Part shown: one piece after another, positions 27,301 through 35,785 of the stretch
How the letters are laid out: every line of letters begins with the position of its first letter
Numbering within the stretch: the first letter of the stretch is position 1
NCBI RefSeq assembly: GCF_009932355.1
Contig: NZ_LEKU01000005.1
Span: 1-64,000 of the forward strand
Direction: 5' to 3'
DNA from: Riemerella anatipestifer_E
GTDB taxonomy: Bacteria > Bacteroidota > Bacteroidia > Flavobacteriales > Weeksellaceae
Length of the DNA: 64,000 nucleotides
Program-made: the position numbers and the translations under genes
Notes under the pieces: model-generated
Seen by the model: the letters and a program-made list of their open reading frames with translations, nothing else
What the model was told of the DNA's origin: nothing
Database searches by the model: none

Positions 27301-27530
27301 TTGCATTTATTGCGGGGCTTATTCCTTTGGCTTTGGCAACAGGTCCAGGAGCAATAGGTAATAGAACGATAGGAACTGCAGCGGCAGGAGGTATGTTTAT
27401 TGGGACAATATTTGGCGTAGTACTTATCCCTGGCTTATATCTTATTTTTGGTAAAATAGCAAGAAAAAATGAGTTGGCAGAATATGAAGACCTTAATCCA
27501 TTAACAGAAGAAATTGAAGATGAAAACTAA
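24363..27530 (+). CDS. RND efflux pump inner-membrane transporter (HAE-1 family)
   Basis: A 1055-residue proton-driven drug exporter of the AcrB/MexB type. It starts with MFKTFIKRPVLSIVISLIIVFLGVLSL (read in two parts), the family's TM1. The proton-relay Asp pair sits in AIGVVVDDAIVVIEAV in TM4, and the matching GLLGKNAVLIVEYA in TM10. Two large periplasmic loops follow TM1 and TM7. It forms an operon with the adaptor and the outer-membrane factor, whose start overlaps its last codons. Substrates (typically antibiotics, bile-salt-like compounds, detergents) cannot be read from sequence. Confidence 0.96.
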   Translation: MFKTFIKRPVLSIVISLIIVFLGVLSLLSLPITQFPSISPPKVNITAEYPGANNELLVKSVVIPLEQALNGVQGMKYITSDAGNDGVASIQVVFNLGTDPNLAAVNVQNRVSSAINKLPPLVVREGVKITREEPNMLMYVNLYSDDPKADQKFLFNYADINILPELRRVNGVGFADILGTREYAMRIWLKPDRLTAYNISTDEVMEALSSQSLEASPGRTGESSGKRSQAFEYVLKYPGRFDNEKDYGNIIVKANSNGEFVRLKDVADVEFGSSMYDIYSTLNGKPSAAITIKQSYGSNASEVIKNVKTLLEELNKTSFPKGMHYEISYDVSRFLDASMEKVVHTLFEAFVLVGIVVFIFLGDWRSTLIPALAVPVSLIGAFAVMSSFGITVNMITLFALVMAIGVVVDDAIVVIEAVHAKMEEKHLSPLEATQEAMGEISGAIIAITLVMAAVFIPVAFMSGPVGVFYRQFSITMASSIILSGIVALTLTPALCALILKNNHGKERKKTPINRFIDGFNRVFAKGTKRYENLLYKTVSKKWITLGGLSVFCFLVYFLNNGLPSGFIPNEDQGMIYAIVQTPPGSTIERTNQQALKIQKIAEGIDGVKSVSSLAGYEILSEGTGANSGTCLINLKNWDERDKSATEIIEELEEKCKDIGGSNIEFFQPPSIPGYGAAGGFELRLLDKTGSNDYAKMEEVSRNFVKELSKRPELASVFTFYSASFPQYMLRVDNDIAEQKGVSIGNAMDNLSTLIGSNYETGFIRFGKPYKVIVQAAPQYRALPQDIMNLYVKNDKEEMVPYSDFMHMEKVYGMSEITRHNMYNSAQISGYPSEGYSSGQAIEAIKETADKTLPRGYGIDWAGISKDEVGRGNEAVYIFLICLGFVYLILSAQYESFILPLPVILCLPAGIFGAFLFLKLFGLENNIYAQVALVMLIGLLGKNAVLIVEYAVQRKNEGATILKAAIEGAVTRFRPILMTSFAFIAGLIPLALATGPGAIGNRTIGTAAAGGMFIGTIFGVVLIPGLYLIFGKIARKNELAEYEDLNPLTEEIEDEN

Positions 27531-28956
27531 ACTAAAATATATATCGTTGGTAGTGGGTAGCTTAGTGCTAGTTAATTGTAAAGCACCAACACCATTACAA
27601 GTAAAAGATAATGTAAAAGAGACTCTACCAGAAAGTTATACAAAAGATGAAGTTTCTAATAAAAGTACAGGGACTCCACCTTGGAGAGAATTTTTTACGG
27701 ATCCTCATTTAGTTTCTTTAATAGAAACGGCTCTTAATAACAATCAAGAGTTACTAATTACATTACAAGAGATAGAAAAAGCCAAAAGTAGTGTAATGTA
27801 TAGAAACGGAAGATTGCTTCCCTCAGTTTCTGTGGAGGCAGCTGCTGGCGTTAAAAAAGTAGGGCGTTACACTAGTGAAGGTGCAGGAGATGCATCTACA
27901 CAAATGGAAGAAGGAAAGCCAATTCCAGACCCATTGGGTAATTTTGGAATAGGTTTACAAGCAGATTGGGAGGTGGATATTTGGAATAAACTCAGAACAG
28001 AAAAAAAATCTGCAATAGCTCACTATTTAGCTACAGTAGAAGGTAAGAATTTTGTGCTTTCAAGTTTGATAGCAGAAGTGGCACAAAGCTATTATGAACT
28101 TTTAGCTTTGGATAGTCAATACTCTTACCTTAAAAAATATATTGAGCTTCAAAGAAAAGCGTTGGAGGTTTCTAAAATTCAGAAACAGGCGGCTGCAACT
28201 ACAGAGTTATCAGTTAAAAAATTTGAAGCTGAATTAGCAAAATCATCAGCGAATTTATACACAGTTCAGCAAAGCATTTTAGAGAAAGAGAATGACATCA
28301 ATTTGTTACTAGGAAGATTCTATCAACCTATTCCTCGTTCAAGTGCAGAATTTTTGGATATCGTACCACAGTCTATTAAAACAGGTATTCCTTCGGAGTT
28401 ACTAGCTAATAGACCAGATGTTAAACAAGCAGAGCTAGAGTTAGAGGCTGCCAAGTTAGATGTAGAAGCTGCTAGAAAAGAATTTTACCCTTCTTTAAAT
28501 ATTACATTTGGAGCTGGTTTAGAAGCTTTTAAGCCGAGTTACTTCACTCATTTTCCAGAGTCTTTAGCTTATAATATAGTGGGAGATTTGGTTGGACCAC
28601 TAATTAACAAATCAGCGATAAAAGCAAAATTTAATACGGCAAATGCGTCTCAACTACAGGCTTTGTATGAATATAATAAAACGCTCATCAAAGCCTATAT
28701 GGAAGTTTCTAATAATTTGAATAAAATTAAAAATTACCAACAGTATTTTGACTTAAAACACACTCAAAGCAAAGATTTGGACGAGGCGATAGGGATTTCA
28801 AATCTTCTGTTTACTAATGCTAGGGCAGACTATATGGAGGTTTTGATGACACAAAGAGATGCCTTAGATGCTAAAATGGAACTTATAGAAGCTAAAAATA
28901 CACAGCTAAACGCAACGGTTTACCTCTATAAAAGTTTGGGAGGAGGATGGAAATAA
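27520..28956 (+). CDS. RND efflux outer-membrane factor (NodT/OprM-type lipoprotein)
   Basis: A 478-residue TolC-like channel. I start it at the ATG at 27520 (MKTKLKYISLVVGSLVLVNC, lipobox LVNC) rather than the TTG two codons earlier. It overlaps the pump gene by 11 bases, implying translational coupling. It contains the repeated outer-membrane-efflux domains with conserved LPSVSVEAAAGV, ELLANRPDVKQAELELEAAK and FYPSLNITFGAG. It completes the tripartite pump. Confidence 0.94.
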   Translation: MKTKLKYISLVVGSLVLVNCKAPTPLQVKDNVKETLPESYTKDEVSNKSTGTPPWREFFTDPHLVSLIETALNNNQELLITLQEIEKAKSSVMYRNGRLLPSVSVEAAAGVKKVGRYTSEGAGDASTQMEEGKPIPDPLGNFGIGLQADWEVDIWNKLRTEKKSAIAHYLATVEGKNFVLSSLIAEVAQSYYELLALDSQYSYLKKYIELQRKALEVSKIQKQAAATTELSVKKFEAELAKSSANLYTVQQSILEKENDINLLLGRFYQPIPRSSAEFLDIVPQSIKTGIPSELLANRPDVKQAELELEAAKLDVEAARKEFYPSLNITFGAGLEAFKPSYFTHFPESLAYNIVGDLVGPLINKSAIKAKFNTANASQLQALYEYNKTLIKAYMEVSNNLNKIKNYQQYFDLKHTQSKDLDEAIGISNLLFTNARADYMEVLMTQRDALDAKMELIEAKNTQLNATVYLYKSLGGGWK

Positions 28957-28972
28957 GGCTTAATATTTTTAT

Positions 28973-28980
28973 TATCTTTG
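28973..28980 (+). promoter_or_regulatory. -7 element ahead of the phosphohexomutase gene
   Basis: TATCTTTG matches TAnnTTTG, 19 bases before the ATG at 29000. No -33 box at proper spacing is seen. Confidence 0.45.
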
Positions 28981-28999
28981 CAGGTATAAAATTTAGGCT

Positions 29000-30382
29000 A
29001 TGGCACTTATAAAATCTATATCAGGAATTAGAGGTACAATTGGCGGAAAAGTAGATGAAAACTTAACGCCGCTAGATGTCGTAAAGTTTACTTCCGCTTT
29101 TGGAACTTGGCTTCAGAATACCAAACAGAAGAAAGACTTGACCTTAGTCTTAGGTCGAGATGCTAGAATTTCTGGAGGTATGGTATCCTCTTTAGTTACA
29201 GCCACTTTGCAAGGGTTGGGGATTCATGTTGTAGATTTAGGACTTTCTACTACGCCTACAGTGGAGGTTATGGTGCCAGAGTTGAATGCAGATGGAGGTA
29301 TCATTCTTACGGCTTCCCATAATCCAAAACAATGGAATGCCCTTAAATTACTTAATGAAAAAGGAGAGTTCATTAGTGGTAAAGATGGAGCTGAGGTACT
29401 TTCGATAGCAGAAAGAGAAGATTTTAATTATGCTGATGTGGATAGTTTAGGAAGCTATGAAACTCGTAATGACGCTTTTGATATTCACATCAAAAAAATA
29501 TTAGCACTACCAATGGTAGATGCACAAGCAGTTAAAGCTAAGAAGTTTAAAGTAGTTTTAGATGCCGTTAATTCTACGGGTGGAATAGCCATTCCACTTC
29601 TTTTAGAGGAGTTGGGTTGCGAAGTTGTAAAGCTCTATTGTGAACCTAATGGGCATTTCCCTCATAATCCCGAGCCTTTAAAAGAACATCTTACCGATAT
29701 ATGTGAATTGGTAAAAAAAGAAGGAGCAGATTTAGGAATTGTAGTTGACCCAGATGTAGATAGATTGGCTCTTATAGACGAGAAAGGAGAAATGTTTGGA
29801 GAAGAATACACGCTAGTAGCGGTGGCAGATTATCTTTTGAGACATAAAAAAGGAGCAGCTATTTCTAACCTTTCTTCTAGCCGTGCATTGAGAGATGTGG
29901 CTCAAAGTTTAGGGGCTTCTTATTTTGCAAGTGCTGTGGGAGAAGTTAATGTAGTTACTTTGATGAAAGAGAAAAATGCAGTAATAGGTGGAGAAGGTAA
30001 CGGCGGAATTATTTATCCAAATTTACATTATGGTAGAGATTCTTTGGTAGGAGTAGCTTTATTTTTAACTCACTTAGCTAAAGAGAATAAAACAGTATCT
30101 GAGCTTAGACAAACCTATCCTGCCTATTTTATGGGTAAAAAGAAGATAGAACTTACACCGGATATCAATGTAGATGCTCTTTTGGAACAAATGACGGAGC
30201 GTTATAAAAATGAAGAAATATCCACTGTAGATGGTGTTAAAATAGATTTCCCTAATAATTGGGTACACTTAAGAAAATCTAATACAGAGCCTATCATTAG
30301 AATCTATACAGAAGCTCAATCTCAACAAGAAGCAGATGAATTAGCAGATAGAATTATAGAGGAGATTAAAGGTTTGATATAA
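29000..30382 (+). CDS. glmM: phosphohexomutase, probably phosphoglucosamine mutase GlmM
   Basis: A 460-residue alpha-D-phosphohexomutase. The phosphoserine loop is ILTASHNPKQWNALKLL near residue 97. The Mg-binding loop is DPDVDRLALI near residue 250. The sugar-binding GEGNGGIIYP lies near 330, and the phosphate-binding LRKSNTEPIIRIYTEA at the end. Bacteroidota use this form as GlmM (GlcN-6-P to GlcN-1-P for peptidoglycan and LPS), but related phosphomanno/glucomutases look alike, so the substrate is a likely rather than certain call. It is 43 bases after the efflux operon, with its own -7 element. Confidence 0.85.
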   Translation: MALIKSISGIRGTIGGKVDENLTPLDVVKFTSAFGTWLQNTKQKKDLTLVLGRDARISGGMVSSLVTATLQGLGIHVVDLGLSTTPTVEVMVPELNADGGIILTASHNPKQWNALKLLNEKGEFISGKDGAEVLSIAEREDFNYADVDSLGSYETRNDAFDIHIKKILALPMVDAQAVKAKKFKVVLDAVNSTGGIAIPLLLEELGCEVVKLYCEPNGHFPHNPEPLKEHLTDICELVKKEGADLGIVVDPDVDRLALIDEKGEMFGEEYTLVAVADYLLRHKKGAAISNLSSSRALRDVAQSLGASYFASAVGEVNVVTLMKEKNAVIGGEGNGGIIYPNLHYGRDSLVGVALFLTHLAKENKTVSELRQTYPAYFMGKKKIELTPDINVDALLEQMTERYKNEEISTVDGVKIDFPNNWVHLRKSNTEPIIRIYTEAQSQQEADELADRIIEEIKGLI

Positions 30383-30460
30383 AGAAGATTAAATAAAGTT
30401 AAATTATCTATTGGTTTAGCATTCTTTTTGATAAGGAAAACAACAAAGTTTTAAATTAAT

Positions 30461-31840
30461 TTGGAAGAGTTTTTTGAAAATGAACTGGCAAAGCAGTTCG
30501 AAGAAATGATAGAAAATAACGAGGAACGCTACTTCGATACGGATGATTTGGAGGAAATCATCATCCACTATTTGGAGTTGGGTGATACTACCTATGCCGA
30601 ACTTGCCGTTAATTTTGCATTAAAACTTCATCCTAATTCTTTAGATATTAAGACTAAAAAACTAGAAGTTCTTTTAGAATTACAACAGTATAGGGAAGCT
30701 AAAGAGCTTATTAACGAGCTAAAGGAGGCTTCTTTAGAAAATACAGATTTTCTAGTTTGTTGTGCTAAATATTATTCTAATTTAGGTAATCCTAGAAGGG
30801 CGATAGATTACTGTCTTAAGGCTTTGACACTGAATGAAGAGGAGAATTTTCTGCATAATTTCATAGCTGATGAATATGTGAATTTAGAAGACCCCTCTAA
30901 TGCCTTAATACATTATAAAAAAGCCCTTAATCACGACCCTTATGATGATTATGCTTTAGAAAATGTAATGATTTGTTTTTATAAGTTGAATAAAAACGAT
31001 GATGCTATAAAATTCCTTAATCATTATATAGAAGAATTTCCTTTTTCGGAGACGGCTTGGTTTGAGTATGGTCAGTTTTATTTCAATAGAAAAAACTACG
31101 AAGAAGCCATAAGAGGATTTGATTATCTTTTAGCCATTAACTCTAATTCTGTTGGGGTTTATGCCAATAAGGCTGCCTGTTATGAGGCGATGCAAGAGTG
31201 GGATAAAGCTGTAGAGGTGTATGAAGAAATGCTAGAGTTAGAATATACCAAAGCGTATACTTACTACAAAATAGGTTTGTGTCATAAGGAAAATAAAAAG
31301 CCTTTGCAAGCTCTAAAATCCTTTCAGAAATCTTTAATAGAAGATCCTCAGTTTTACCTTTCTATGATGGAGCAATCTTTCTTATATGAAGAAATGGGAC
31401 AGATGAAAGAGGCTCTTCACTTCGCTAAAGAGGCTACGGCTCTTAATGATACCAATGTAGATTATCAGAAAAGGTTGGCGTTTTTGTATATAGATTCGGA
31501 GCTTTTTGAAGAAAGTCTACCTTGTTTAGAAAAAATGGTAGAGGCAGAACCAGATAGATTTTATAATTGGTATGCCTATACCGAAGTGCTGATGTTGGTG
31601 GGACAGTATAATAAAGCTTTAGAAACCTTACAAAAAGCTATTTCTTTACATAAAGATAGAGCAGAGTTTTACTATCAAATGAGTAATGTGCTGTTTAATC
31701 TCGGTAAAGAGGAAGAAGCTAGAGACTATTTGGCTACGGCATTAGTAATGGAGCCAAGTCTAGCACAAGATATGTTACAAAAATACCCTTTTATCCGAGA
31801 TGAAGTGAAAAGGGTAAAAGCTAATAAGAAAGAAAGCTAG
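30461..31840 (+). CDS. tetratricopeptide-repeat protein
   Basis: A 459-residue soluble protein of about ten TPR motifs, for example NPRRAIDYCLKALTLNEEEN, DPSNALIHYKKALNHDPYDD and YNKALETLQKAISLHKDRAE. Very acidic N-terminus (EEFFENELAKQFEEMIEN). The start chosen is TTG at 30461, because the acidic helix begins there and no in-frame ATG is near; the next in-frame Met is 16 residues in. A protein-interaction scaffold of unknown partners, common in Flavobacteriia. It overlaps by four bases with the convergent DUF3820 gene. Confidence 0.85.
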   Translation: MEEFFENELAKQFEEMIENNEERYFDTDDLEEIIIHYLELGDTTYAELAVNFALKLHPNSLDIKTKKLEVLLELQQYREAKELINELKEASLENTDFLVCCAKYYSNLGNPRRAIDYCLKALTLNEEENFLHNFIADEYVNLEDPSNALIHYKKALNHDPYDDYALENVMICFYKLNKNDDAIKFLNHYIEEFPFSETAWFEYGQFYFNRKNYEEAIRGFDYLLAINSNSVGVYANKAACYEAMQEWDKAVEVYEEMLELEYTKAYTYYKIGLCHKENKKPLQALKSFQKSLIEDPQFYLSMMEQSFLYEEMGQMKEALHFAKEATALNDTNVDYQKRLAFLYIDSELFEESLPCLEKMVEAEPDRFYNWYAYTEVLMLVGQYNKALETLQKAISLHKDRAEFYYQMSNVLFNLGKEEEARDYLATALVMEPSLAQDMLQKYPFIRDEVKRVKANKKES

Positions 31841-32055
31841 AGGCTTTTTCTTATTGGTTTTAGTAGTTCTTCTAATCCATTAATTTTAATTTCATAAACG
31901 GTGGCTAGTTGCATTCCTAATTTATTCTTAGGGAAACCACCTTTTCTCATAAACCACTCTAAATAGGCTATGGGGAGGTCTGCCAAGATGTAGTTTTTAT
32001 ATTTGCCAAAAGGCATTTTAGTAAGGCATATTTCCCTCAGAATTTCAGGATTCAT
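31837..32055 (-). CDS. DUF3820-family protein
   Basis: A 72-residue protein, started at the Met at 32055 (MNPEILREICLTKMPFGKYK), which overlaps the permease stop by 11 bases; an earlier Met would add 11 residues lying inside that gene. The signature MPFGKYKNYILADLP, YLEWFMRKGGFP and the LG..LATVYEIK..GL end match DUF3820, a family sometimes described as a quorum-sensing-regulated virulence factor and related to the exonuclease-associated QVRF fold. Biochemical function unknown. Probably translationally coupled to the upstream permease. Confidence 0.82.
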   Translation of the reverse strand: MNPEILREICLTKMPFGKYKNYILADLPIAYLEWFMRKGGFPKNKLGMQLATVYEIKINGLEELLKPIRKSL

Positions 32056-33172
32056 TGGTGGTAGAGTTTGTATTATTTTCTTCAACATCTTCTGTAGTAG
32101 CTATGCCTGCGAGAGCTTCTTCACCACAGTCAATAACTACATTTTCGTCATCAGAAAACTCATCTCTATATATTTGTATTAGAAGTAAAGTTACGGAGAC
32201 TAAAATAGGTCCAAATACCAATCCCATAAAACCAAAAAGATTCATTCCTAAGATGATACCAAATACTGTATTAAGAGGGTGTATATCTTCTAATTTTTTG
32301 AGTAATGTAAACCTTAATACATTATCTATAAATCCTACTACAATTAGACAGTAGATAGTTAAACCTATACCTGATACAGTATCTCCTTCAGCAATCATAA
32401 ATATAGCTACAGGGACATAGATAATAGCACCTCCAACAATAGGTATCATAGATGCAATGGTTGTGAGAGCAAATAAAAGTATAACGCTAGGAGCTCCAAA
32501 GATAAGATAGCCTACTAATGCGGCAAGTCCTTGTCCAAAAGCTACAACTGGAATACCTATAGCGTTAGCTATAATCATTTTTCTTATTTTTTCACTGATA
32601 AGGTTAACATTGGTTTTCTTCAGAGGTGCAGCATTGGTTAGAATGCGTTCAAAGATTCTAGGTTTTACCAACATAAAATATAGTAAGAAATAAGCAGAAG
32701 CAATTATGGTAACGGTGTTAAGTGTACTACTTAGAATAAAAGTAGATAGTTGTCCTGCAGTTTCTTTTACCTTATCCAAATTTTCTTTACTAAGGATATC
32801 TATTTTTGTTTCAGAAAGTATATAAGAGTGTATTTTATCTAGAAAATCATTAAATTTTTCCATATAGGCTTGGGCATTACCTAACTTTTCTATAAGGGTG
32901 TCAATTAGAAAGTAAAGTGGTAGAATGAGAATTACTATTGTAGCTAAAATAATTACTAGCGCGGAAATCCAAGGCTTCCAATTTTTTTTCTCAATGAGGT
33001 AAAGGTTATATTTTCTTGAGATTACATAAAGCGTTATAGCACCTAGTAAAGAAGGTATAAACATTGCTAACTGATAGGCCATCAATATAAATAATGTTGT
33101 AATAACGATGATAAGAGCTATTTGCTTAATTTTAGTATTGCTTATAGCTTCACTGTATTTGTTGTTATCCAT
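32045..33172 (-). CDS. AI-2E family (PerM-like) membrane permease
   Basis: A 375-residue inner-membrane protein with about seven or eight transmembrane segments arranged as N-terminal pairs, a central extracytoplasmic amphipathic region (residues 95-150) and C-terminal pairs. The family block GIPVVAFGQGLAALVGYLIFG and the closing FGIILGMNLFGFMGLVFGPI are clear. Members are variously implicated in autoinducer export or Na+/H+ antiport; neither can be assigned. The C-terminal tail is acidic and Asn/Thr-rich. It overlaps the DUF3820 gene downstream and lies 24 bases after the membrane protein gene upstream. Confidence 0.88.
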   Translation of the reverse strand: MDNNKYSEAISNTKIKQIALIIVITTLFILMAYQLAMFIPSLLGAITLYVISRKYNLYLIEKKNWKPWISALVIILATIVILILPLYFLIDTLIEKLGNAQAYMEKFNDFLDKIHSYILSETKIDILSKENLDKVKETAGQLSTFILSSTLNTVTIIASAYFLLYFMLVKPRIFERILTNAAPLKKTNVNLISEKIRKMIIANAIGIPVVAFGQGLAALVGYLIFGAPSVILLFALTTIASMIPIVGGAIIYVPVAIFMIAEGDTVSGIGLTIYCLIVVGFIDNVLRFTLLKKLEDIHPLNTVFGIILGMNLFGFMGLVFGPILVSVTLLLIQIYRDEFSDDENVVIDCGEEALAGIATTEDVEENNTNSTTNES

Positions 33173-33196
33173 TATATTTTAGTTTATGTTGTTGTT

Positions 33197-33937
33197 TTAT
33201 GGTTGATGTATTACTTTAATTTTAAAAATCTGTTTATATAGGGTATAAATCATCGCATTCCAAAAAGGGAAGGTTAGTAAACCTCCTATACCTAATGCGA
33301 TAAACCCTGCGTAGCTGAATATAAATGCTACTAAAGTTCCTGCAAATATAGTAGTAAAATTGGTTTTTAAAGCCATAAAATTAAGATGAATACTAGTAAA
33401 AATACCTACCCTTAGAAAATACATCAGAGGAGCTGCAAATAGCGTAAGAAATACCCAAAGTATAGGTAAAGGCTGAAGCATTCCTGCGTAAGAATAAATC
33501 ATAGACCAAAATAGATGATAGCCAAAAAATCTAAAGAAAAAATAGCCATTATAGCCAACAGTTAAATCTGATGCGGAAGGGATTTCTCCTAAATCAATCT
33601 TTTTATAAATTTCGTAAAAACCTATATTCAAAGGGTATAATAATGATTTTACGATTATTATAGAAAATACAAAATACTGGAAAGAAGTATTCTCCATCAG
33701 CTCCGTTAGAGTTTGGGAAATTATAGTGTAATTTCCAGAAAATAACTTTCGGAAAGATTCCATTTCGGTCTCCAAACCAAAGTAGTTGAAAAGTCCAACA
33801 GCGAAAGTCATCAGTAGCCCAAAATACAAAACAGAAAATAGTATTTGGAAGCCTATGGTTTTTTGCCAATAGCCAAAAGCGTCCTGTAAAATCTGGCTGA
33901 TGTTATTAACTTTATTAAATTCTGGACTAGAACTCAT
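33197..33937 (-). CDS. multi-pass membrane protein of unknown function
   Basis: A 246-residue protein started at the Met at 33937 (MSSSPEFNKVNNISQILQDA), which is closer to a typical start than the one six codons upstream in the pabB promoter. About five transmembrane helices (for example GFQILFSVLYFGLLMTFAVG, ALGIGGLLTFPFWNAMIYTLY). The pattern of an N-terminal soluble helix and several membrane spans resembles DUF4013/DUF975-type proteins of Bacteroidota, but I cannot name the family. Same strand and close to the permease gene, so likely one transcript. Confidence 0.75.
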   Translation of the reverse strand: MSSSPEFNKVNNISQILQDAFGYWQKTIGFQILFSVLYFGLLMTFAVGLFNYFGLETEMESFRKLFSGNYTIISQTLTELMENTSFQYFVFSIIIVKSLLYPLNIGFYEIYKKIDLGEIPSASDLTVGYNGYFFFRFFGYHLFWSMIYSYAGMLQPLPILWVFLTLFAAPLMYFLRVGIFTSIHLNFMALKTNFTTIFAGTLVAFIFSYAGFIALGIGGLLTFPFWNAMIYTLYKQIFKIKVIHQP

Positions 33938-33946
33938 ATAATTTAT

Positions 33947-33977
33947 TTTGCACAAAAATAAGCATTCTTTATTTTTG
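33947..33977 (+). promoter_or_regulatory. promoter of the pabB-pabC operon
   Basis: TTTG at 33947-33950 and TATTTTTG at 33970-33977, spaced 19 bases, fit the Bacteroidota consensus well. The ATG follows at 33982, so the leader is minimal. Confidence 0.75.
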
Positions 33978-33981
33978 CCAA

Positions 33982-34959
33982 ATGTTTTCTACAGAAAATC
34001 AGTTCGCTTTAATGGATAAACTCTCTTTGGAGGGTGTTCCGTTTCTTTTCATCATAGATTTTATGATGACTAAGATAGAAGTATTTACTTTAGAAAATTT
34101 TGAACAATCAGGGCTTAAAATAGATTTTCCAAACTTTAAAATAAACTCAACGCCCAACATTCCAAAGCCTCCTCGTTACGATTGGGAAGTATTTCCAGAA
34201 ACGAAAGAAGAGTATCTTAAAGGTTTTTATATAGTACAAAAACATCTAAAAAAAGGTGATTCTTATTTAACTAATTATACTAGAAAAACCAAGATAAAAA
34301 CTAATCTTTCGTTGGAAGACATTTTCTATTTCTCTAATGCCAAATATAAAATACTTTATCCCAACCAATTTGTGTGTTTTTCTCCTGAAACTTTTGTGGA
34401 GATAAAGAATAATAAAATAGCTACTCACCCAATGAAGGGGACGATAGATGCTTCCTTAGAAAATGCTGCAGAGATTTTAAAAAACGATGTTAAAGAAAAG
34501 GCAGAGCATTACACAGTGGTAGATTTGCTTAGAAATGACCTAAGTCAAGTAGCAGATAATGTTGAAGTTAAAGGCTTTCAGAGGATAGATTTTATTAAAA
34601 CTCAACAGCGAGATTTGTATGCAATGAGTTCCGAGATAGAAGGTATGCTAAAACCTCAATTTAGAAATAAAATAGGAAGTTTAATGCAGAAATTACTTCC
34701 TGCAGGCTCTATATTAGGAGCTCCAAAGCCTAAGACAAAAACAATTATATTAGAGGCAGAAGGCTACAATAGAGGTTTCTATACAGGTGTCTGTGGTTGG
34801 TTTGATGGGAAGGATTTGGACTCTTGTGTGATGATAAGATTTATAGAAGCAGAAGGAGAAACTCTATTTTTTAAGAGTGGCGGAGGTATTACTCACTTAA
34901 GCAATCCCGATGATGAGTATCAAGAAATGAAAAACAAAATTTATGTGCCAATTTATTGA
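33982..34959 (+). CDS. pabB: aminodeoxychorismate synthase component I (PabB)
   Basis: A 325-residue chorismate-binding enzyme that makes 4-amino-4-deoxychorismate for folate. The C-terminal chorismate-binding domain carries THPMKGTID, VDLLRNDLSQVA, LPAGSILGAPKPKT and a YTGVCGWFDG block. It is shorter than enterobacterial PabB (~450 residues), with a reduced N-terminal region, as usual in Bacteroidota. The downstream lyase gene starts within its last codons, so the pair is coupled. Anthranilate synthase is a less likely alternative, given the short form and neighbour. Confidence 0.9.
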   Translation: MFSTENQFALMDKLSLEGVPFLFIIDFMMTKIEVFTLENFEQSGLKIDFPNFKINSTPNIPKPPRYDWEVFPETKEEYLKGFYIVQKHLKKGDSYLTNYTRKTKIKTNLSLEDIFYFSNAKYKILYPNQFVCFSPETFVEIKNNKIATHPMKGTIDASLENAAEILKNDVKEKAEHYTVVDLLRNDLSQVADNVEVKGFQRIDFIKTQQRDLYAMSSEIEGMLKPQFRNKIGSLMQKLLPAGSILGAPKPKTKTIILEAEGYNRGFYTGVCGWFDGKDLDSCVMIRFIEAEGETLFFKSGGGITHLSNPDDEYQEMKNKIYVPIY

Positions 34960-35536
34960 AAGTATTTGTTGGGAATATGGTAAGTTCTACTTGGTTGATT
35001 TACACCAAAAAAGAGTAAATAGTTCTTTTCAGAGGTTTAACAGAAGCTCGGCTATTGATTTGAGAGAAATTCTTAGAAGTGTGGAGGTTAAAACTCCACA
35101 GAAGCATAAAATAAGAGTGGTCTATGATTTAGAAGGATATTATGAGGTAGAAGCTTTTCCGTATCAACCGCCTATATTTACCTCTTTTGAAATAGTAGAA
35201 GCTCCCAAAATAGATTATAATCTTAAATATAAAGACAGAGATAGTTTAAACCAACTAAGAGAAAACTCTAATGCTTCGGAGGTAATTATTACTCAAAAAG
35301 GATATATTACAGATACTACCTTTTCCAATCTTATTTTCCTTAAAAATGGGGAATGGTTTACTCCAAAATCTTACTTGTTGAATGGTGTTCAGAGACAGAG
35401 TTTGCTTCAAAAAAAACAGGTTAAAGAGGTGGAAATAACTTTAGATAATCTATCAGAATATTCTTATTTTAAAATAATTAACGCTATGAATTGTTTTGAA
35501 ATATCCCCGATGTTTTCAATAGACTTAATAAAATAA
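34943..35536 (+). CDS. pabC: class IV aminotransferase-fold protein, probably aminodeoxychorismate lyase
   Basis: A 197-residue PLP-dependent fold-type IV protein. A likely PLP lysine is in KYKDRDSLNQLRENS. TDTTFSNLIFLKNGEWFTP is the cofactor-binding block, with Asp in place of the common Glu. It starts 17 bases inside pabB. With PabB it would give p-aminobenzoate for folate. It is shorter than typical PabC (~270) because of a trimmed N-terminal half, a form seen in Flavobacteriia. The call rests mainly on pairing with pabB. Confidence 0.82.
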   Translation: MCQFIESICWEYGKFYLVDLHQKRVNSSFQRFNRSSAIDLREILRSVEVKTPQKHKIRVVYDLEGYYEVEAFPYQPPIFTSFEIVEAPKIDYNLKYKDRDSLNQLRENSNASEVIITQKGYITDTTFSNLIFLKNGEWFTPKSYLLNGVQRQSLLQKKQVKEVEITLDNLSEYSYFKIINAMNCFEISPMFSIDLIK

Positions 35537-35572
35537 AGCCTTGCAATTTCTGTTTAGAGATTTCAAGGCTTT
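35535..35572 (-). terminator. hairpin between pabC and the DUF6132 gene
   Basis: Nine-base stem AAAGCCTTG / CAAGGCTTT (35535-35543 with 35564-35572). The T-rich tail is on the minus-strand side, so it mainly serves the DUF6132 gene. Confidence 0.65.
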
Positions 35573-35593
35573 GGGATTGGGTTTAATATGGAT

Positions 35594-35782
35594 TTATTTT
35601 TTGAATAGAGATAGAAACAAAGCTCCCATTACTCCTCCATACAGCGTGCTGTTGATAGGCTTAGAGGTAATAGCACAAGTGCCAGTACTACAGCCTACAA
35701 ACTTCCAATACAGATAGCCACCTACGGCACCTATTATTGCTCCTATAATGCTTAGCTTATGCTTTTTAATAAAATCTATCAT
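35594..35782 (-). CDS. DUF6132-like small membrane protein
   Basis: A 62-residue protein with two hydrophobic stretches (SIIGAIIGAVGGYLYWKFV and STLYGGVMGALFLSLF) around a conserved GCSTGTCAITSKP loop with two cysteines. This matches a Bacteroidota family (DUF6132) often next to HMA, rhodanese or sulfur/redox genes. It starts three bases after the HMA gene stop, so the two are an operon. Function unknown; the Cys pair suggests metal or sulfur handling. Confidence 0.78.
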   Translation of the reverse strand: MIDFIKKHKLSIIGAIIGAVGGYLYWKFVGCSTGTCAITSKPINSTLYGGVMGALFLSLFKK

Positions 35783-35785
35783 TTC